This document shows, piece after piece, positions 44,100 through 55,306 of a stretch of 64,000 bases of DNA. The position numbers were made by a program, and so were the translations under genes. The notes under the pieces were generated by a model. That model was not told where the DNA came from and did no database searches. It saw only the letters and a list, made by a program, of their open reading frames with translations. The stretch is from Liriodendron chinense (lineage: Eukaryota > Streptophyta > Magnoliopsida > Magnoliales > Magnoliaceae), in contig ML058453.1 of the NCBI GenBank assembly GCA_003013855.2, forward strand, positions 2,464,361 through 2,528,360. Reading direction: 5' to 3'. Positions within the stretch are counted from its first letter, which is position 1. Every line of letters starts with the position of its first letter.

Positions 44100-44665
44100 T
44101 GTTATGGGATAATTTCTCATAACCCGATCCGAGCAGAAAAGACCTCGGAATAATATTTGAAGGCCTGAGCTGATGACTTCATCTTTCCCGAGGACAGATC
44201 GGACCGTACCCAAGATAGAAGCCGACCTCATCCCCTCCTCCAACGGCCTAAAAATAAGGGCGCATCCCTTCGAGATCGGAACGGCCCGAAAGATCGGAAC
44301 GACCCAAGATTTCCGCCCGGATTCCCGGGCAAGATATCTGCCTGTGATTTCAGCCCATAAACTCTCTATCCAAGTCTATAAATAAGAGGATATACGATGA
44401 TTACAGGGATACAAAAAAAAATAATCTCTCTCAAAAGTAGTGTTTACCATTCTCAAAGGTCATTCACTTACTTAGGCATCGGAGGGTTCACGGCTGGATC
44501 CCAGCCACCCCCCTTTACCATTTTCCGTAGTGTTTCACAGGATAAACACCGAACCTCTGATCCAAGCTCATTCATCAGTTCTTACGAAGAAGATCAGCGA
44601 CGACGATCGTTCCTCCGTACATAAATCACATCACATCGTCTGTTGACAAGTTTTCAGCATCAACA
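44100..44665 (+). repeat. 3' LTR (566 bp)
   Basis: Same start (TGTTAT) and end (CAACA) as the 5' LTR. Followed at once by GACCC (44666-44670), the second target copy. Confidence 0.92.
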
Positions 44666-44670
44666 GACCC

Positions 44671-45290
44671 CACCACAGAAGTGGACAATTACGCCTACCG
44701 TTGAAACATTCCTACGGCCCACCATGATGTTTATTTGAGATCCAACCCCTGTTAATAACACAGACATGGATGAGATCCACGTCCGGATTCGTGCGTGGGG
44801 GTGGGGGACGTGGATTAGCTACTAAAGTGACGTCACCATGTTTTGTGGGCCCACCATGATGTATGTGGTGTATCCACACAGTCCATCCATTTGGAGAGAT
44901 CATTTTAGAACAGGATCCAAAGAATGACACGGATCTGAAGTGTGAGTGGACTCCACCACCACAGAAAACAGTGGGGAGAGTGACGCCCACCGCCAAAACC
45001 TTCCTAGGGTCCACCATGATGTTTATTTGACATTCAACCTGTTTATCAGTTAACAATTAACATGGACATGAACAAAGGGAAAAACACAAATATCAGCTTG
45101 ATTGAAAACCTTTGTGGGCCCTATTAGTTTTTAATGGTAGGCGTCCAATTTCCACTATTTTAAGTGGTGGAGTCCACTCTGAATCATGCCCTAAAATGAT
45201 CTCTCCAAATGGATGGACGGTGTGGATACAACACATTCGTCATGGTGAGGTCAGCAAAACATGGTGACGTGACTTCAGTAGCGAGTCTCG
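44671..45290. mobile_element. Foldback elements after the gypsy insertion
   Basis: 44,671-44,811 continues the split element. 44,812-45,290 is a separate element with inverted arms 'ggattagctac' plus 'gacgtcaccatgttttg' (left) and the reverse complement 'caaaacatggtgacgt' ... 'cagtagc' (45,257-45,282, right). The core is shared with the other family members. Confidence 0.65.
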
Positions 45291-45790
45291 TTAGGTGGGC
45301 CCCACCATGATGTTTGTGAGAAATCCACCCCGTCCATCTGTTTTTCATATCATTTTAGGACATGATAAAAAAAAATGATGCATATCAAAAACTCAAGTGA
45401 GTCACAGGACAAGAAACAATGAGGATTGAACATCGGCCATTAAAACATTCACGGAGCCAAAGTTTTGAGTCAGGCTAATAATTGTGTGTTTTGAGTTCAT
45501 CCCATTATATATGACCTTATGAACGGTATGAATGGCATATCAACATCACGGTGGACACATGTAAGTTTCAATAGTATGCATTTTCCTACCCATGGGCCAC
45601 ATAAGATTTTGATCTGCCTCATTTTCATGCCCATGTGCTAGCATGATATGAAAATAATAGATGAACCAGGTGGATTTCTCACAAACATCATGGTGGACTC
45701 TTTGACAAGTACATGCATATTGGGATATGTTGCCCATTATTGCCCCCACCACCATTAAAATGGCAAGCGGATTGCCTGTTCGCTGGGGGT
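45291..45790. repeat. Foldback element, further copy
   Basis: Starts 'gtgggccccaccatgatgtt' (45,296) and runs through the core to a right end 'caagcggattgcctgttcgc' (45,762-45,781) that carries the GCGGATT end motif. Its two arms do not pair well. Confidence 0.5.
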
Positions 45791-47215
45791 GCACATGGTT
45801 CGGTTCGATCCATTTCTGGTGAAATTGGAATTGAACTGTTCCCAACGGTTCCAAGACCACAGAACTAAAATCAGGCACCGGTAAGATCAATTTACTTATC
45901 AATGCCTAATTCGATATGATCAATGTATTATGCAAGTAGGCTGGTCTTGTAAGTGGCACTTGTGCCTCGACTACTCACATTTGCATATGAGGGAATGAGA
46001 TCGAGTATTGCTATTTTAACGTACATTAAGAATGATCATAATTAATGTGGCCAGAGATTTACTGCTAGGAAAGCAATTGGTCAATTCCAATTTACATACT
46101 TGTATGGGAAAGACCCCTTGGCAATGACACTAGGTTCCTTGGACCATAATCACAGACTTTAAGACTTATTCACTGCAACATTAGTTTTGAAAGGATGACT
46201 TGCAAACTTGTTTTAAAATTATATTTATATAAATAAATAATTTATTTTTGAAAACTTTTAAAGAACGTTTGTCAATGATTTGTGATTTGAGCTCGATAAG
46301 AGAATAAGTGTGCATGCTGACGGAGTGATCCTAAATCAAAGATTGTCTCCATCCAGTATGGCCATGTGAGACTAGGGCAAGCCTTGGAGATTATTGGTGT
46401 TTATCCCACATCGGTTGGGAGGAGGGCAGGATATGACTTTATATTTACTGGGTTTCCTCCGCCTAAGAGGTTAGCCTTTTGGGTGTGACACAACAGGTCA
46501 ACCATATTTATGTCATTGAATGTTTGAAATAATTCATGTTAAGAATTTTCTTAAACTAAACAAATACATTGAAAAGATGACTCTTTTTAAATATATTTAG
46601 ATTCTCTTTCTTTTGTATAATAGTGACTTGATTATTAGACCAGGCCAAGGACCTAGTTGAGCCATTCATCACTTGCCTTAACCTGGCCAGCATAGACAGT
46701 TAGCCCTGCTTTCAAGTCTGAGCGCGGCCACTCGGGCCAAGTTTAGCGGCCTAAGCTCTAGCTGGGCAGGCAGCCCAGTCCATCGCACCTTTTACCAGGA
46801 ATTACTGTAGCCCAAAGCTCCATGGGGCACACCACAATGTCTACAATCCAAGGTGGCTATCAATTTTTCTAGTTCATGTAGGATGATAACCTTAAAAACT
46901 GAAGCATATCAAAGACTCAAATGACCCACACCACAGGAATAGTGGGGATAGAGATCCACCATTGAAACCTTCCAAGGGCTCATGGTATATCATGCAATCC
47001 AATCCAAGGGTCTCTATGGATGTCTCATTCTGCATTTCAACATTGAAATTTGAGTTCGAGTACTCGTGTGAGTTGTGCATGGGTGTGAGGATGAAAAGAA
47101 AACACACATCAGCCAATCCGAAACTTCTATAAGCCTGAGAAGGTTTCCATGGTAGCCCAAAATTTACTTATGTGGCCGATTAGGTGTTACCTGGTAACAG
47201 CTTAGTAGGTGTTAC
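45791..47215. other. Non-coding, with MITE ends
   Basis: No gene. At 45,786 'gggtgcacatggttcggttc' matches the end of the hAT-type MITE at 60,807. The segment 46,403-46,447 holds an snRNA-type promoter motif (see that entry). The segment 46,800-47,160 is a diverged half of a foldback element. Confidence 0.5.
46403..46447 (+). promoter_or_regulatory. USE plus TATA pair (snRNA-type promoter look-alike)
   Basis: 'atcccacatcg' (46403-46413) is an exact RTCCCACATCG upstream sequence element. A TATA-like 'tatattta' (46440-46447) follows 26 bp later, near the closer spacing known for plant Pol III snRNA genes. Downstream there is no snRNA I recognise. It is likely part of a dispersed repeat. Confidence 0.4.
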
Positions 47216-47219
47216 CCTC

Positions 47220-47735
47220 ACTTAGAGCTGAGCACGAGCCAAGCTAGCTCAGTTAGCTCGCTTGACTCGGTTCGAACCAACTCGATTCGGCTCAATTTGA
47301 AGGCTAGATTTGAACCAAGCCGAGCCATTTTTCCAAGCTTGAAATAATTTTCAAGCAGAGTTGGAGCTAACCCAAGCTTGATTTGGCTCGGCTCGAAGTT
47401 CGGCTTGATTGAAGCTCAATTCAGCTCGGCTCGGCTCAACTAAGATGACTCACTTGTAAAAAACTAAAAATATATGTTATTTAGTTCCACATCAGAAGTA
47501 AACAGAGAAAAGTGGGGGTGTCAATGGGCTTTAGGCTGCCTTTAGGCCCAACTTTTGGGCTGGGCCTACCAGGCTCAAACTCGGCTCAAATTGGGCTCGA
47601 ACTCGCACGAAATCTCAATCGAGCTAGCTCAAACATTTCAGTCCAACTCAAAGGCCAAAGCTGAGCCAAACACGAGCTAGGGTGGTCATTGAGCGAGCCT
47701 AGCTCAAATAGGGCTAAGCTCGGCTATGCTCACCT
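47220..47735. repeat. GCTCGA-rich dispersed repeat
   Basis: Dense 'ggctcggctcg', 'cgagccaagc' and 'gagctagctc' words, in both orientations, enclose 'tagttccacatcag' (47,483) and 'gtgggggtgtcaatgggc'. The same order recurs at 63,600-64,000, which makes a repeat family with a fixed layout. Confidence 0.6.
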
Positions 47736-47759
47736 CTACCCTCAATGCTGGGCGAGGAA

Positions 47760-48570
47760 AATTTTGCTACACCCACTACGCTAGCTACACCCGGTGCAGC
47801 AATGACCCACCATGATGTGTGTTGTATCCATACTGTATATCCATTTGGTGAGATCATTTTAGGGCATGAAACCAAAATGAGGCAGATCCAAAGATCACGT
47901 TGACCCAGCGCACAAAATAGTGGGGATTGAACCCTAGCCATTAAAAACTTCTTGGGAGTCACTTGAGCTTCCGATCTGCCTCGGTATTGATATCATACCC
48001 TAAAATGACGCAGACATCATGGTGGTGTTATTGCTACACCCGGTGCAGCTATCGTATCTAACTTGTAGCAAAAAATATCTCCTGTTGGGCCCACCTTGAT
48101 GATATATTCTATATCCACTCGGTACATTTGTTTTTACCGCTTATTTTAGTACAATTTCCCAAACATATTTCAAGTGGAGTACATCACAAGAACACAGCGA
48201 TGATTGAATGTTTACCATTAAAAACTTCTTAAGGCCCACTTCTAAGTATAAATGTAATGTTTATTTTCATCCAACCCGTTTATAAGGTCAAACATAACTG
48301 GATAAAGGGAAAATATTTATATTTGCTTGATCCAAAACTTTTGTGGCTTACATGAAGCTTTTAATGATCATTCACCACTTTTTGCAGTGGTGTGATCCAC
48401 CAGAGATTTTTATATCCTTAAGTTTTGGGATAAAGTCCTTAAATGAGCTTAAAAAACAAATGAACGGGATGGATATGAAATATATTCATCAAGGTGGGCC
48501 CCACACGGTAGGGGTAACACCCACTAAGCTGTTGCCTCTAACATCTAATCCGTTCCCCTCATTTTCGGGG
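47760..48570. repeat. Two foldback elements or halves
   Basis: The word 'gctacacccggtgcagc' occurs twice, in the same orientation (about 47,783 and 48,031), at the start of two core copies. The second ends 'gtgggccccacacggta' (48,494-48,510). The arms are not clean inverted repeats. Confidence 0.5.
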
Positions 48571-48576
48571 GAGCGG

Positions 48577-49077
48577 ATTGCCTGTGACCCCGCTCACAGA
48601 GATATCTCTGTAGCCGGGGCTGTGTAGGGTCCACAGGGATGTCCGTGATAAATCCACTACGTCCATCTTATTTTAAAGACAAAATTAGATCAGTAATTTA
48701 AAAATCAGGAATATTCAAAACTCAGATGGGCCACACCAACGAAACAGTAAAAACACCAACGTCCACCATTGAAACCTTCCTGGAGCTGACCATGATGTTT
48801 ATATGCCATCCAAGCCGTTCACAGAATTATTAACACTCAGATATACTGTAAGAAAAAAAATCATCCTCATTCCAAACAATGTCACCACTAAGTGTCCAAG
48901 ACCCACTGTTTCGTGTGGTATGGCCCACCTGAGTTTTGGATCTGCAATATTTTTAGAACCTTGTCCTAACTTGGTCTTCCAAAACAGATAGACGGAGTGG
49001 ATTTATCACGGAGAGACCTTTGAACCCTACACAGCCCCGGCTACAGAGATATCTCTGTGCCCGGGGTCACAGGCAAT
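48577..49077. mobile_element. Foldback MITE with ~55-bp inverted arms
   Basis: Left arm 'attgcctgtgacc' through 'cagagatatctctgtagcc' to 'gtagggt' (48577-48633). Right arm 49,022-49,077 is its inverse, ending 'ggtcacaggcaat'. Core between. The short 'agagatatctct' palindrome lies inside each arm. About 501 bp. Confidence 0.75.
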
Positions 49078-49092
49078 GGGCTCCCCATTTTC

Positions 49093-49632
49093 GCGAGAGC
49101 GGATTAAGTGAGACCCCGGGCTCACCTAAGACGGTGCGGCCCTTACTGAGGGGCCCACCTTGTATGTATTACGTATCCACTCCCTCCATACGTTTTTCCA
49201 TATCATCTTAGTGAATTATCCCAAAAATGAAGTAGAGAAAATTATCAGGTGGACCATACCATAAGAAACAGTGGTGATTAACCGTCCTACCATTAAAAAC
49301 TTCTTAGGACGCACCTTATGTTTCGGTAGTGTTTATTTATCATCCAATCTGTTGATAAGGTCACATGAGCTTGGATTAAGGGAAAAAACAAATATAAGCT
49401 TCATCCAAAACTTCTGTGGCCCATTAATGGTTCATCGCCACTGTTTCCTATGTTATGGTCCACCTGATGATTGGATCTTCTTCCTTTTTGGTATATTCGC
49501 CTAAACTGATCTGGAAAAATGGATGGACGGAGTGGATAGATAATACATACATCAAGGTGGACCCCACGGTAACCCACAGTAAGGGCCGCACCGTCTTAGG
49601 TGAGCCCGGGGTCTCACTAATCCGCTCTCCAC
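49093..49632. mobile_element. Second foldback MITE, directly adjacent, different arms
   Basis: Left arm 'gagagcggattaagtgag' then 'gggctcacctaagacggtg' (49,093-49,145). Right arm 'caccgtcttaggtgagccc' then 'ctcactaatccgctctc' (49,589-49,630). The arms have no resemblance to those of the element 16 bp upstream beyond the GCGGATT motif, yet the core is shared. Confidence 0.75.
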
Positions 49633-50065
49633 TTTCGGATCAGCCGGTGAAACTAGCGAATGGTGGATTTGTTACAAATGCGGCTAGCTGTGCAGAAGCC
49701 TGTGAAGAATATCCAAGTCTCAAGTCGACCACACAACGAACAGTAGAAAATTGAATGCCTATTACTGTTGAAGACTTTTCGAGACCGTAAAAGAATTGGA
49801 TCAAAGTGATATTTGTGCTTTCCTCTCATCTACGCCTGTGTGACCATTGACCTTATCAAAGGTTACAATAGCGGGCATCATTGTCTGCACTGCTTTCTGT
49901 GGTGTGGTCCATTTGAGATTTGGATCTGTCTTAGTCCTGGCTTATGTCCTAAACTGATCTAGAGAAATGGATGAACGGTGTGGATATAAAAGACACGTTA
50001 TGGTGGGCCCACAGAACTTTACCACGTCAACACACTACCGAGGTCAGTGTGCCCAGCAATCCGCG
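49633..50065. repeat. Foldback element fragment near the ATP synthase g promoter
   Basis: Core words lead to 'gatgaacggtgtggatataaaag' (about 49,970) and an end 'cagcaatccgcgtccgcgtg' (50,054-50,073). Transcription of the next gene probably starts about 150 bp further. Confidence 0.6.
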
Positions 50066-50199
50066 TCCGCGTGCCGGGCCAACGGAGCTCTGGGTCGCAG
50101 AAACCCGCGAACCGAGACACCGAAAGAACCCTAAAAATCACAGCAGTTGACGAAATTGCCCTTGCAAGTACGAAATAGCGAGGATAAAAAGAGCGAACT

Positions 50200-50295
50200 C
50201 GAGAACCCGAGCTCGCTCTGCTTCTCTGTCTGTAAATCGCGTCTGCTATTCTTCTTCGGCATCGAAGAAAAGGAAAGAAAAAAAGAGAAGAGAAG
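50200..50295 (+). other. Likely 5' non-coding exon of the ATP synthase g gene
   Basis: Pyrimidine-rich leader ('gctctgcttctctgtctg') changing to purine-rich 'aaaagagaagagaag', then a clean donor GTATTG at 50296. The intron is T-rich and ends with AG at 51317-51318 or 51319-51320, just before the coding ATG. The transcription start is approximate. Confidence 0.6.
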
Positions 50296-51323
50296 GTATT
50301 GATCTCTATCTTTTAGGGTTAGGGTTTGGATTTAGAATCGAAGTCGATCCTTTTATTGAGATTTGGGTATGATTTTGTAGGATCTTTCGCTTATTTTATT
50401 TCAATCCGTTTAAGAATCTTGATTTTTGATGATCAAATTTAGGGTTTTTTTTCATCACAGTGTTCGATTTGTAATTTTTCATTTGACGGTGTAGGGTTTG
50501 CTTATGAATAGCTGAGAAATGATATTTTTTTTTTCACCATTCGAAAAGAATGATGTTGTTTTGGTGTTTGGATTGCTTTGGAAATAATAAATCCTGTGAA
50601 ATCTGATATGTTTGTATCTTTTATCTCCTAAACTGGACTGTGAAGATGTTTTTGAATTGAGATTTTGATGATTCCGAAGCGTTTTGGGTATGTGCGATGG
50701 AGTGGGATTTAGAGTCCATGTTATTGAGTTAGCTGAGAAATGATGATATCTTATGTTGTTTTTGGGGTTCAAATTGATTCCGATACTCATAGAATTCATG
50801 AAATGTGAATGAGGTTTTGTTAGGGAATGCAAAGATCTTGTGGTCAATTTGACATTCACGTGCTTGTGCTTTTTATTTTTTGTTTTTCTTTGGTAGCAAA
50901 ATGCAATTCAGTGTCCAATATCCCACGGCATTATTGTAGCTGAGAAATGCTGTTAGATTTAGGTTGTTTTTAGTAATCACTTGTTTTGGAGTTCTTCTTT
51001 GTTTCTCAATGCAGTGGTATGCTGTTTTCTCTTAAGTCGACATCCTGATGGTTTAAACGTTTGGGGTTTCATTGTGAGTGTATTGTTCCCATTTCATAGA
51101 GGAAAAACAATTAATTCTGTTATGCATGTTGTCTTAGTGTTTTGATCGATTGAATCTTTTTAAATTCATGATTTGTGAAATGCTTTTTTTTTTGGGTGCT
51201 TTGAACCTCATTAATTCCATGGTCAGGGAAGTTTATTTATTTATTTTCTACTGAAAGTGCTAAGACGCAATCTTTTAATGAATGGGTTTTTGTCTTTGTG
51301 CTGCACACCATAATTTAGAGCTG

Positions 51324-51505
51324 ATGGCATCAAAGTTGCATCAACTGCAATCCAAGGCCGTTCAAGCCTCACAGTTTGTGACCAAGCATGGATGTTCTTA
51401 CTATAAGCAGTTGCTGGAGCAGAACAAGCAGTACATCCAGGAACCTCCAACTGTCGAGAAATGTAACCTGCTGTCTAAACAACTATTTTCCACCCGTCTT
51501 GCCAG
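51324..51505 (+). CDS. Mitochondrial ATP synthase subunit g, coding exon 1
   Basis: Codes residues 1-60 plus two bases of codon 61. The product is a small inner-membrane subunit of the F0 part, which helps ATP synthase dimers form. The sequence (MASKLHQLQSKAVQAS, HGCSYYKQLLEQNKQYIQEPPTVEKC, LSKQL) is highly like the plant subunit g family. The ATG at 51324 gives the usual start MASK. The donor is AG|GTTAGT at 51506. With exon 2 the protein is 122 residues, the length I know for Arabidopsis. Confidence 0.92.
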
Positions 51506-52844
51506 GTTAGTCCTTGATCAGCAATCTTGATTTGAGATTCATTATTTCTCACTTGATTGTAATTGGTTCAATAAGGTACATTAAGTTAACTCCTTTGGCA
51601 TTTACTGTATGATAAGCAACTGTATGATTGAAGGTGTGGCTCTTCATTCCACTATCGACAAGCAAGTTGAAGCTTCTGTTAGTTTCAGTGAACTTCTCAC
51701 ATATTCAACTAGTTTAGTGCCTGTTTGGTCATAGGAATATTGCGTCATTCACGGAGGTGGCCTAGAGTAAGGGTTATGCAACTCCTGCCACTTAATACCT
51801 GCTACTCTTGGAGGGCATCTCGATTTTCAAATCAAACTAGTAGGGGCTTTATTATTGGCCATCCCATAAATAAGCTTATGGGAAGAGTGAACAGGAGACA
51901 ATCTGAGCATATTTTCAGATCCATTTGTTTCCCCTACATTTTAACAGAAAAAAGACTTCTTCCAATGTGGTGAGGAAAACCGTATGAGTTTATCTTTCAA
52001 AAAAAAAAACCCATATGAGTTGATTTCATCATCTTGGAGATTCCTTCTAAAATGGAAGTACTAAATCAAATGCCCTCCTTCCCTAGAAAATTAACAGTCA
52101 ACTGTAATTTCCTTCTTCGTTGTCGCACTGTAAAGGTTCTAAAAAAAAGAAAGAAAGGCAAAGTTGAGCGAAGAACCGGGTATCTTCCCAAAAAAGAAAT
52201 TTAGATCCATTGCCAATTCCATACTTATTTCCCTATTTAAAATTAGGCACCACCTTCATTTTGTTGATCTAGACTATATTTATATGGCAGGCCATGATAC
52301 ATTACCTGCTATTGGCTTGGGTTATGGTTGATTATTTCATCTGTTTATAGCCTCATCCTGATATTTGAAGTGGTGATTTTTTTTTTTTTTTTTGTGTGTG
52401 GGAATTGACAAATTTATTGGTTCCAAAAATAAAAATACAGCATGAGAAGCAAATGCCTGATACATGTGACCCTCTCCCAACCCCCATTAACTCTCATACT
52501 TTGACCAGCCATGGAAGTGGTCTAGAAATTGGTGAATGGATTAAAACTTCATACACAATATCTTTACTTTATTTTATACTGGTGACTAAGATAAACCTCA
52601 AATTGGAGTTTTAGAGGTATTAGAGCTCTTGCAAAATGTCAAGTTGGTCAGGCAGGTGGCTGGGCTCAAGCACTAGCGGGGAACTGCGCGATGTGTGTGT
52701 GGGTGTACATGCGAAAAGATATTCAACACTTGCCAATGCAGAAGTTTGTGCAAGATCCAAGTCGTTCAATAGGCACCACACACCATGTATGTGTTATTTC
52801 CCAAAATCACGATGATTTAATGTTAGCTGTCCTTATGAAAGAGG

Positions 52845-54785
52845 AATACTAACAGTATCCCTTGGGAGCATTTTCTATAGGATCTGGGGCCATTCATAGG
52901 TGGAACCCATTATTGTGATGCTTTGGCCTAAAAATCAAGCAAGCCCACTCATCAGGTGGTCATCGATTTGACTTGTGTATCACCTTGGCATGTTTATGCA
53001 TACATCTAGAATAGTAGTAACTATTGTAAATCACTGGAATAATATTTATGCATCCCAAGCAATTACTAACATGCCTTTTTGAAATTGAAAAAAAAAATAA
53101 ATCAGAAAACGGAGAAAAATGGAAAGGGCAAAGGAGAGGGCTCCCACATTAGCAACCCATGTCCCAAAAAACCTCTAGTTTTCTTCTATTTTGGATTAGA
53201 TAAACTACTCGTACGCTATTACTTTATCTTTGTTCTTTCTTTCTTTTTTTTAGCGTAAAATTATGAAATATAAAAAATTCAAACGGACTATTCACCTTCT
53301 GCAGTTATAGAATTAAGACAACATAAAATATTAGTTGAGCTGGATAAAGGTGAGTATATATATGATGGAAGAAGAGTAGAAGACATTTCTGGTCAAATGA
53401 ATGATAAAGTCTCTAAAGTTGACTTTGATGAAAGGAATGATGCTTTTTAAGGGATGATGAGACTATTAAAAGAGGAAAATATATCAAAGGAAAAACTATC
53501 CCAAAATAAGCACTGGTTTTCTGAATGAGTGATTTAAGGTTTGAGGATTTATTTATTTGTTTATTCAATACCTGGAAAAATATAGTTCTTGTTATGGAAA
53601 AAATGTTTGTTCTCGTTGAATATGCCGTAGATCTTGAGTCAGCTTCGGTTTTGAAACACTTATTGAATTGGAGTTAAGTTTCCAGTTTCTAAGCTTTGTC
53701 TTGGATCAAGTATCTCCAAAAGAGCGTCTTAATGACTTGGATGGTGGGTTTAGCAGATGAACTCCTAATTCATAGATTTATGATGTATCAAAATTTCTTG
53801 GGGAAACTCATAATATTGAGCTAGAATATGTGTTGACCTAGATAATCCATTGCTTTTTTGTAAGCTTCTTGGGAAAACAGTTTTGACCTAAGATTGGCAT
53901 AGTTACACCAAAGATACTAGTTGCAGTTGGGGTGGCGATGCATCATTGTCCCAGGGAGGTTGAGCTCTGAAGGTAACATTGATGACTAAGAATGGCAAAG
54001 AGTGAAGTGGAAGATGGCAAGAAAGTGGTTTTGTAGGTGAAGATAGAGGGGATGAGGAAAGAGGAGGTGGGAAGGTAATATGAACATTAAGGACGATTTG
54101 GCTCTTCCTTTACTGTTAGCAAGAATTGTTCTAATAAATTATACTCTGTATGGATGGAAAAACTCATTGCATTGACCTAGAACCTATGTTGGATCATAGA
54201 GGGGTTATTTAGGTACAGCCTTGATTCCTTTCTGTGAATGTTTAAGAATTGAGGAGATGTAGTATGACATTGCGGAGACAATTTTATACAACCTTGAGTC
54301 AAAGTGGAGAAGTACTATGTTGTTGAGGAGACAAGTTACTTCACCCTTTTTTTTTTTTTTTTTTGAAGAGTAAGTTACTACCCCCTTTACTTTTAACAAT
54401 AGCAAAATTGTTACTAAAAGGGAGAGGGATATGCATATCTGAAGTAAAAGAAAGCTAGAGACATTTTGGACATTTGCTACCAATGCGGCAGCCCTCTCCT
54501 TTGCTTTAATTTTTCCTCCCTTTTTCAAATTTTCCATCTCAGTTTTAGTAAAGAGACGTGTTAGTAACCACTTGGGATGCATAAAATATTTTTCTAGTGA
54601 TCCAATTGACCACTCATCACTCAAGGTATTCTAACTATATGGTCACATGTTTTTGATGCTTTACGTGTTAGATTGGTGACCACCTAATGAGTGGGCTTGC
54701 TTGATTTATGGGCCAGAGCATCCTAAGAGTGGGTTCCATCTACGAATGACCCTAGATTTTATATGAAATGCACCCTTCATCTAAT
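52845..54785. mobile_element. Mutator-like non-autonomous element with ~310-bp inverted repeats (intronic)
   Basis: The left arm (about 52,845-53,165) and the right arm (about 54,465-54,785) are inverted copies. Left 'cttgggagcattttctatagg' / right 'tatatgaaatgcaccctt'; left 'gcccactcatcaggtggtca' / right 'tgaccacctaatgagtgggc'; left 'atgcatcccaagcaattac' / right 'gtaaccacttgggatgcat'; left 'aggagagggctcccac' / right 'cggcagccctctccttt'. The interior has no transposase. The long arms fit MULE type. A 9-bp target duplication was not recognised. Confidence 0.7.
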
Positions 54786-54803
54786 GTGAACGGATACAAT
54801 TGT

Positions 54804-55306
54804 GATGCAGGACAACTAACCACTTGTTCTAAAAGCTTGAACTGATAGAGTGTGGCGAATCAATCCCTTTATCTTATAGCCTAGGCTAGGCCCTTGGCCA
54901 AACTCTCCTTTGTGGGCTCCACCTCACATGGGTCCTGCCTCACACGGGTTGCCCCACCCTGACTGTGCCCCCGCCTCACACAGGCCGCCCCACTTGAGTC
55001 CGATGTGAAAATGCTCCTGCATTAATCACCCTCGATGAGGAGTCTCAAACACGAGACCTCCCACTCTGATACAACTTTGACGCAGGACAACGAACTACTT
55101 GCTCTAAAAGCTCGAACTGATAGAGCGTGGCGAATCAATCCCCGTATCTCATAGCCCAGGCTAAGCCAAGCCCTCGGCCGAACCCTCCTTCGTAGGCCCC
55201 GCGTCACACGGTCCACCAACCTCACATGGGTTGCCCCACCCCGAGTGTGCCCCCGCCTCACACAGGCCGCCTTACTCGAGCCCGATGTGAAAATGCCCTT
55301 GCATTA
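54804..55306. repeat. ~225-bp direct duplication (intronic)
   Basis: Units 54804-55024 and 55079-55306 share 'gcaggacaac', 'gaactgatagag(t/c)gtgg', 'gccccaccc', 'cccccgcctcacacaggccg' and the end 'gcattaa'. They are about 90% alike by eye. The 54-bp spacer, 'catgagacctccc'-type, may belong to the same repeat. Confidence 0.75.

Larger units (their letters stand above)
34957..44665 (+). mobile_element. Complete Ty3/gypsy LTR retrotransposon, Tat-like, with antisense ORFs
   Basis: 9.7 kb. Order: 5' LTR, 'ttggcgccgtctgtgg' leader/primer site directly after the LTR, gag, zinc knuckle and protease, RT, RNase H, integrase, a 2.4-kb antisense coding region, polypurine tract (gtggggggacaga), 3' LTR. 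The gypsy order RT-RNaseH-INT, the leader type and the antisense ORF before the 3' LTR are features of the plant Tat clade. The LTRs differ by seven substitutions and one 2-bp indel by my alignment. The internal frame has seven stops and at least one frameshift, so it is not self-sufficient. Confidence 0.92.

Noticed and set aside
45786..45805. Complete copy of the TAGGGTGCA-ended MITE
   Set aside because: Only one end is convincing. No inverted partner was found within 1 kb.
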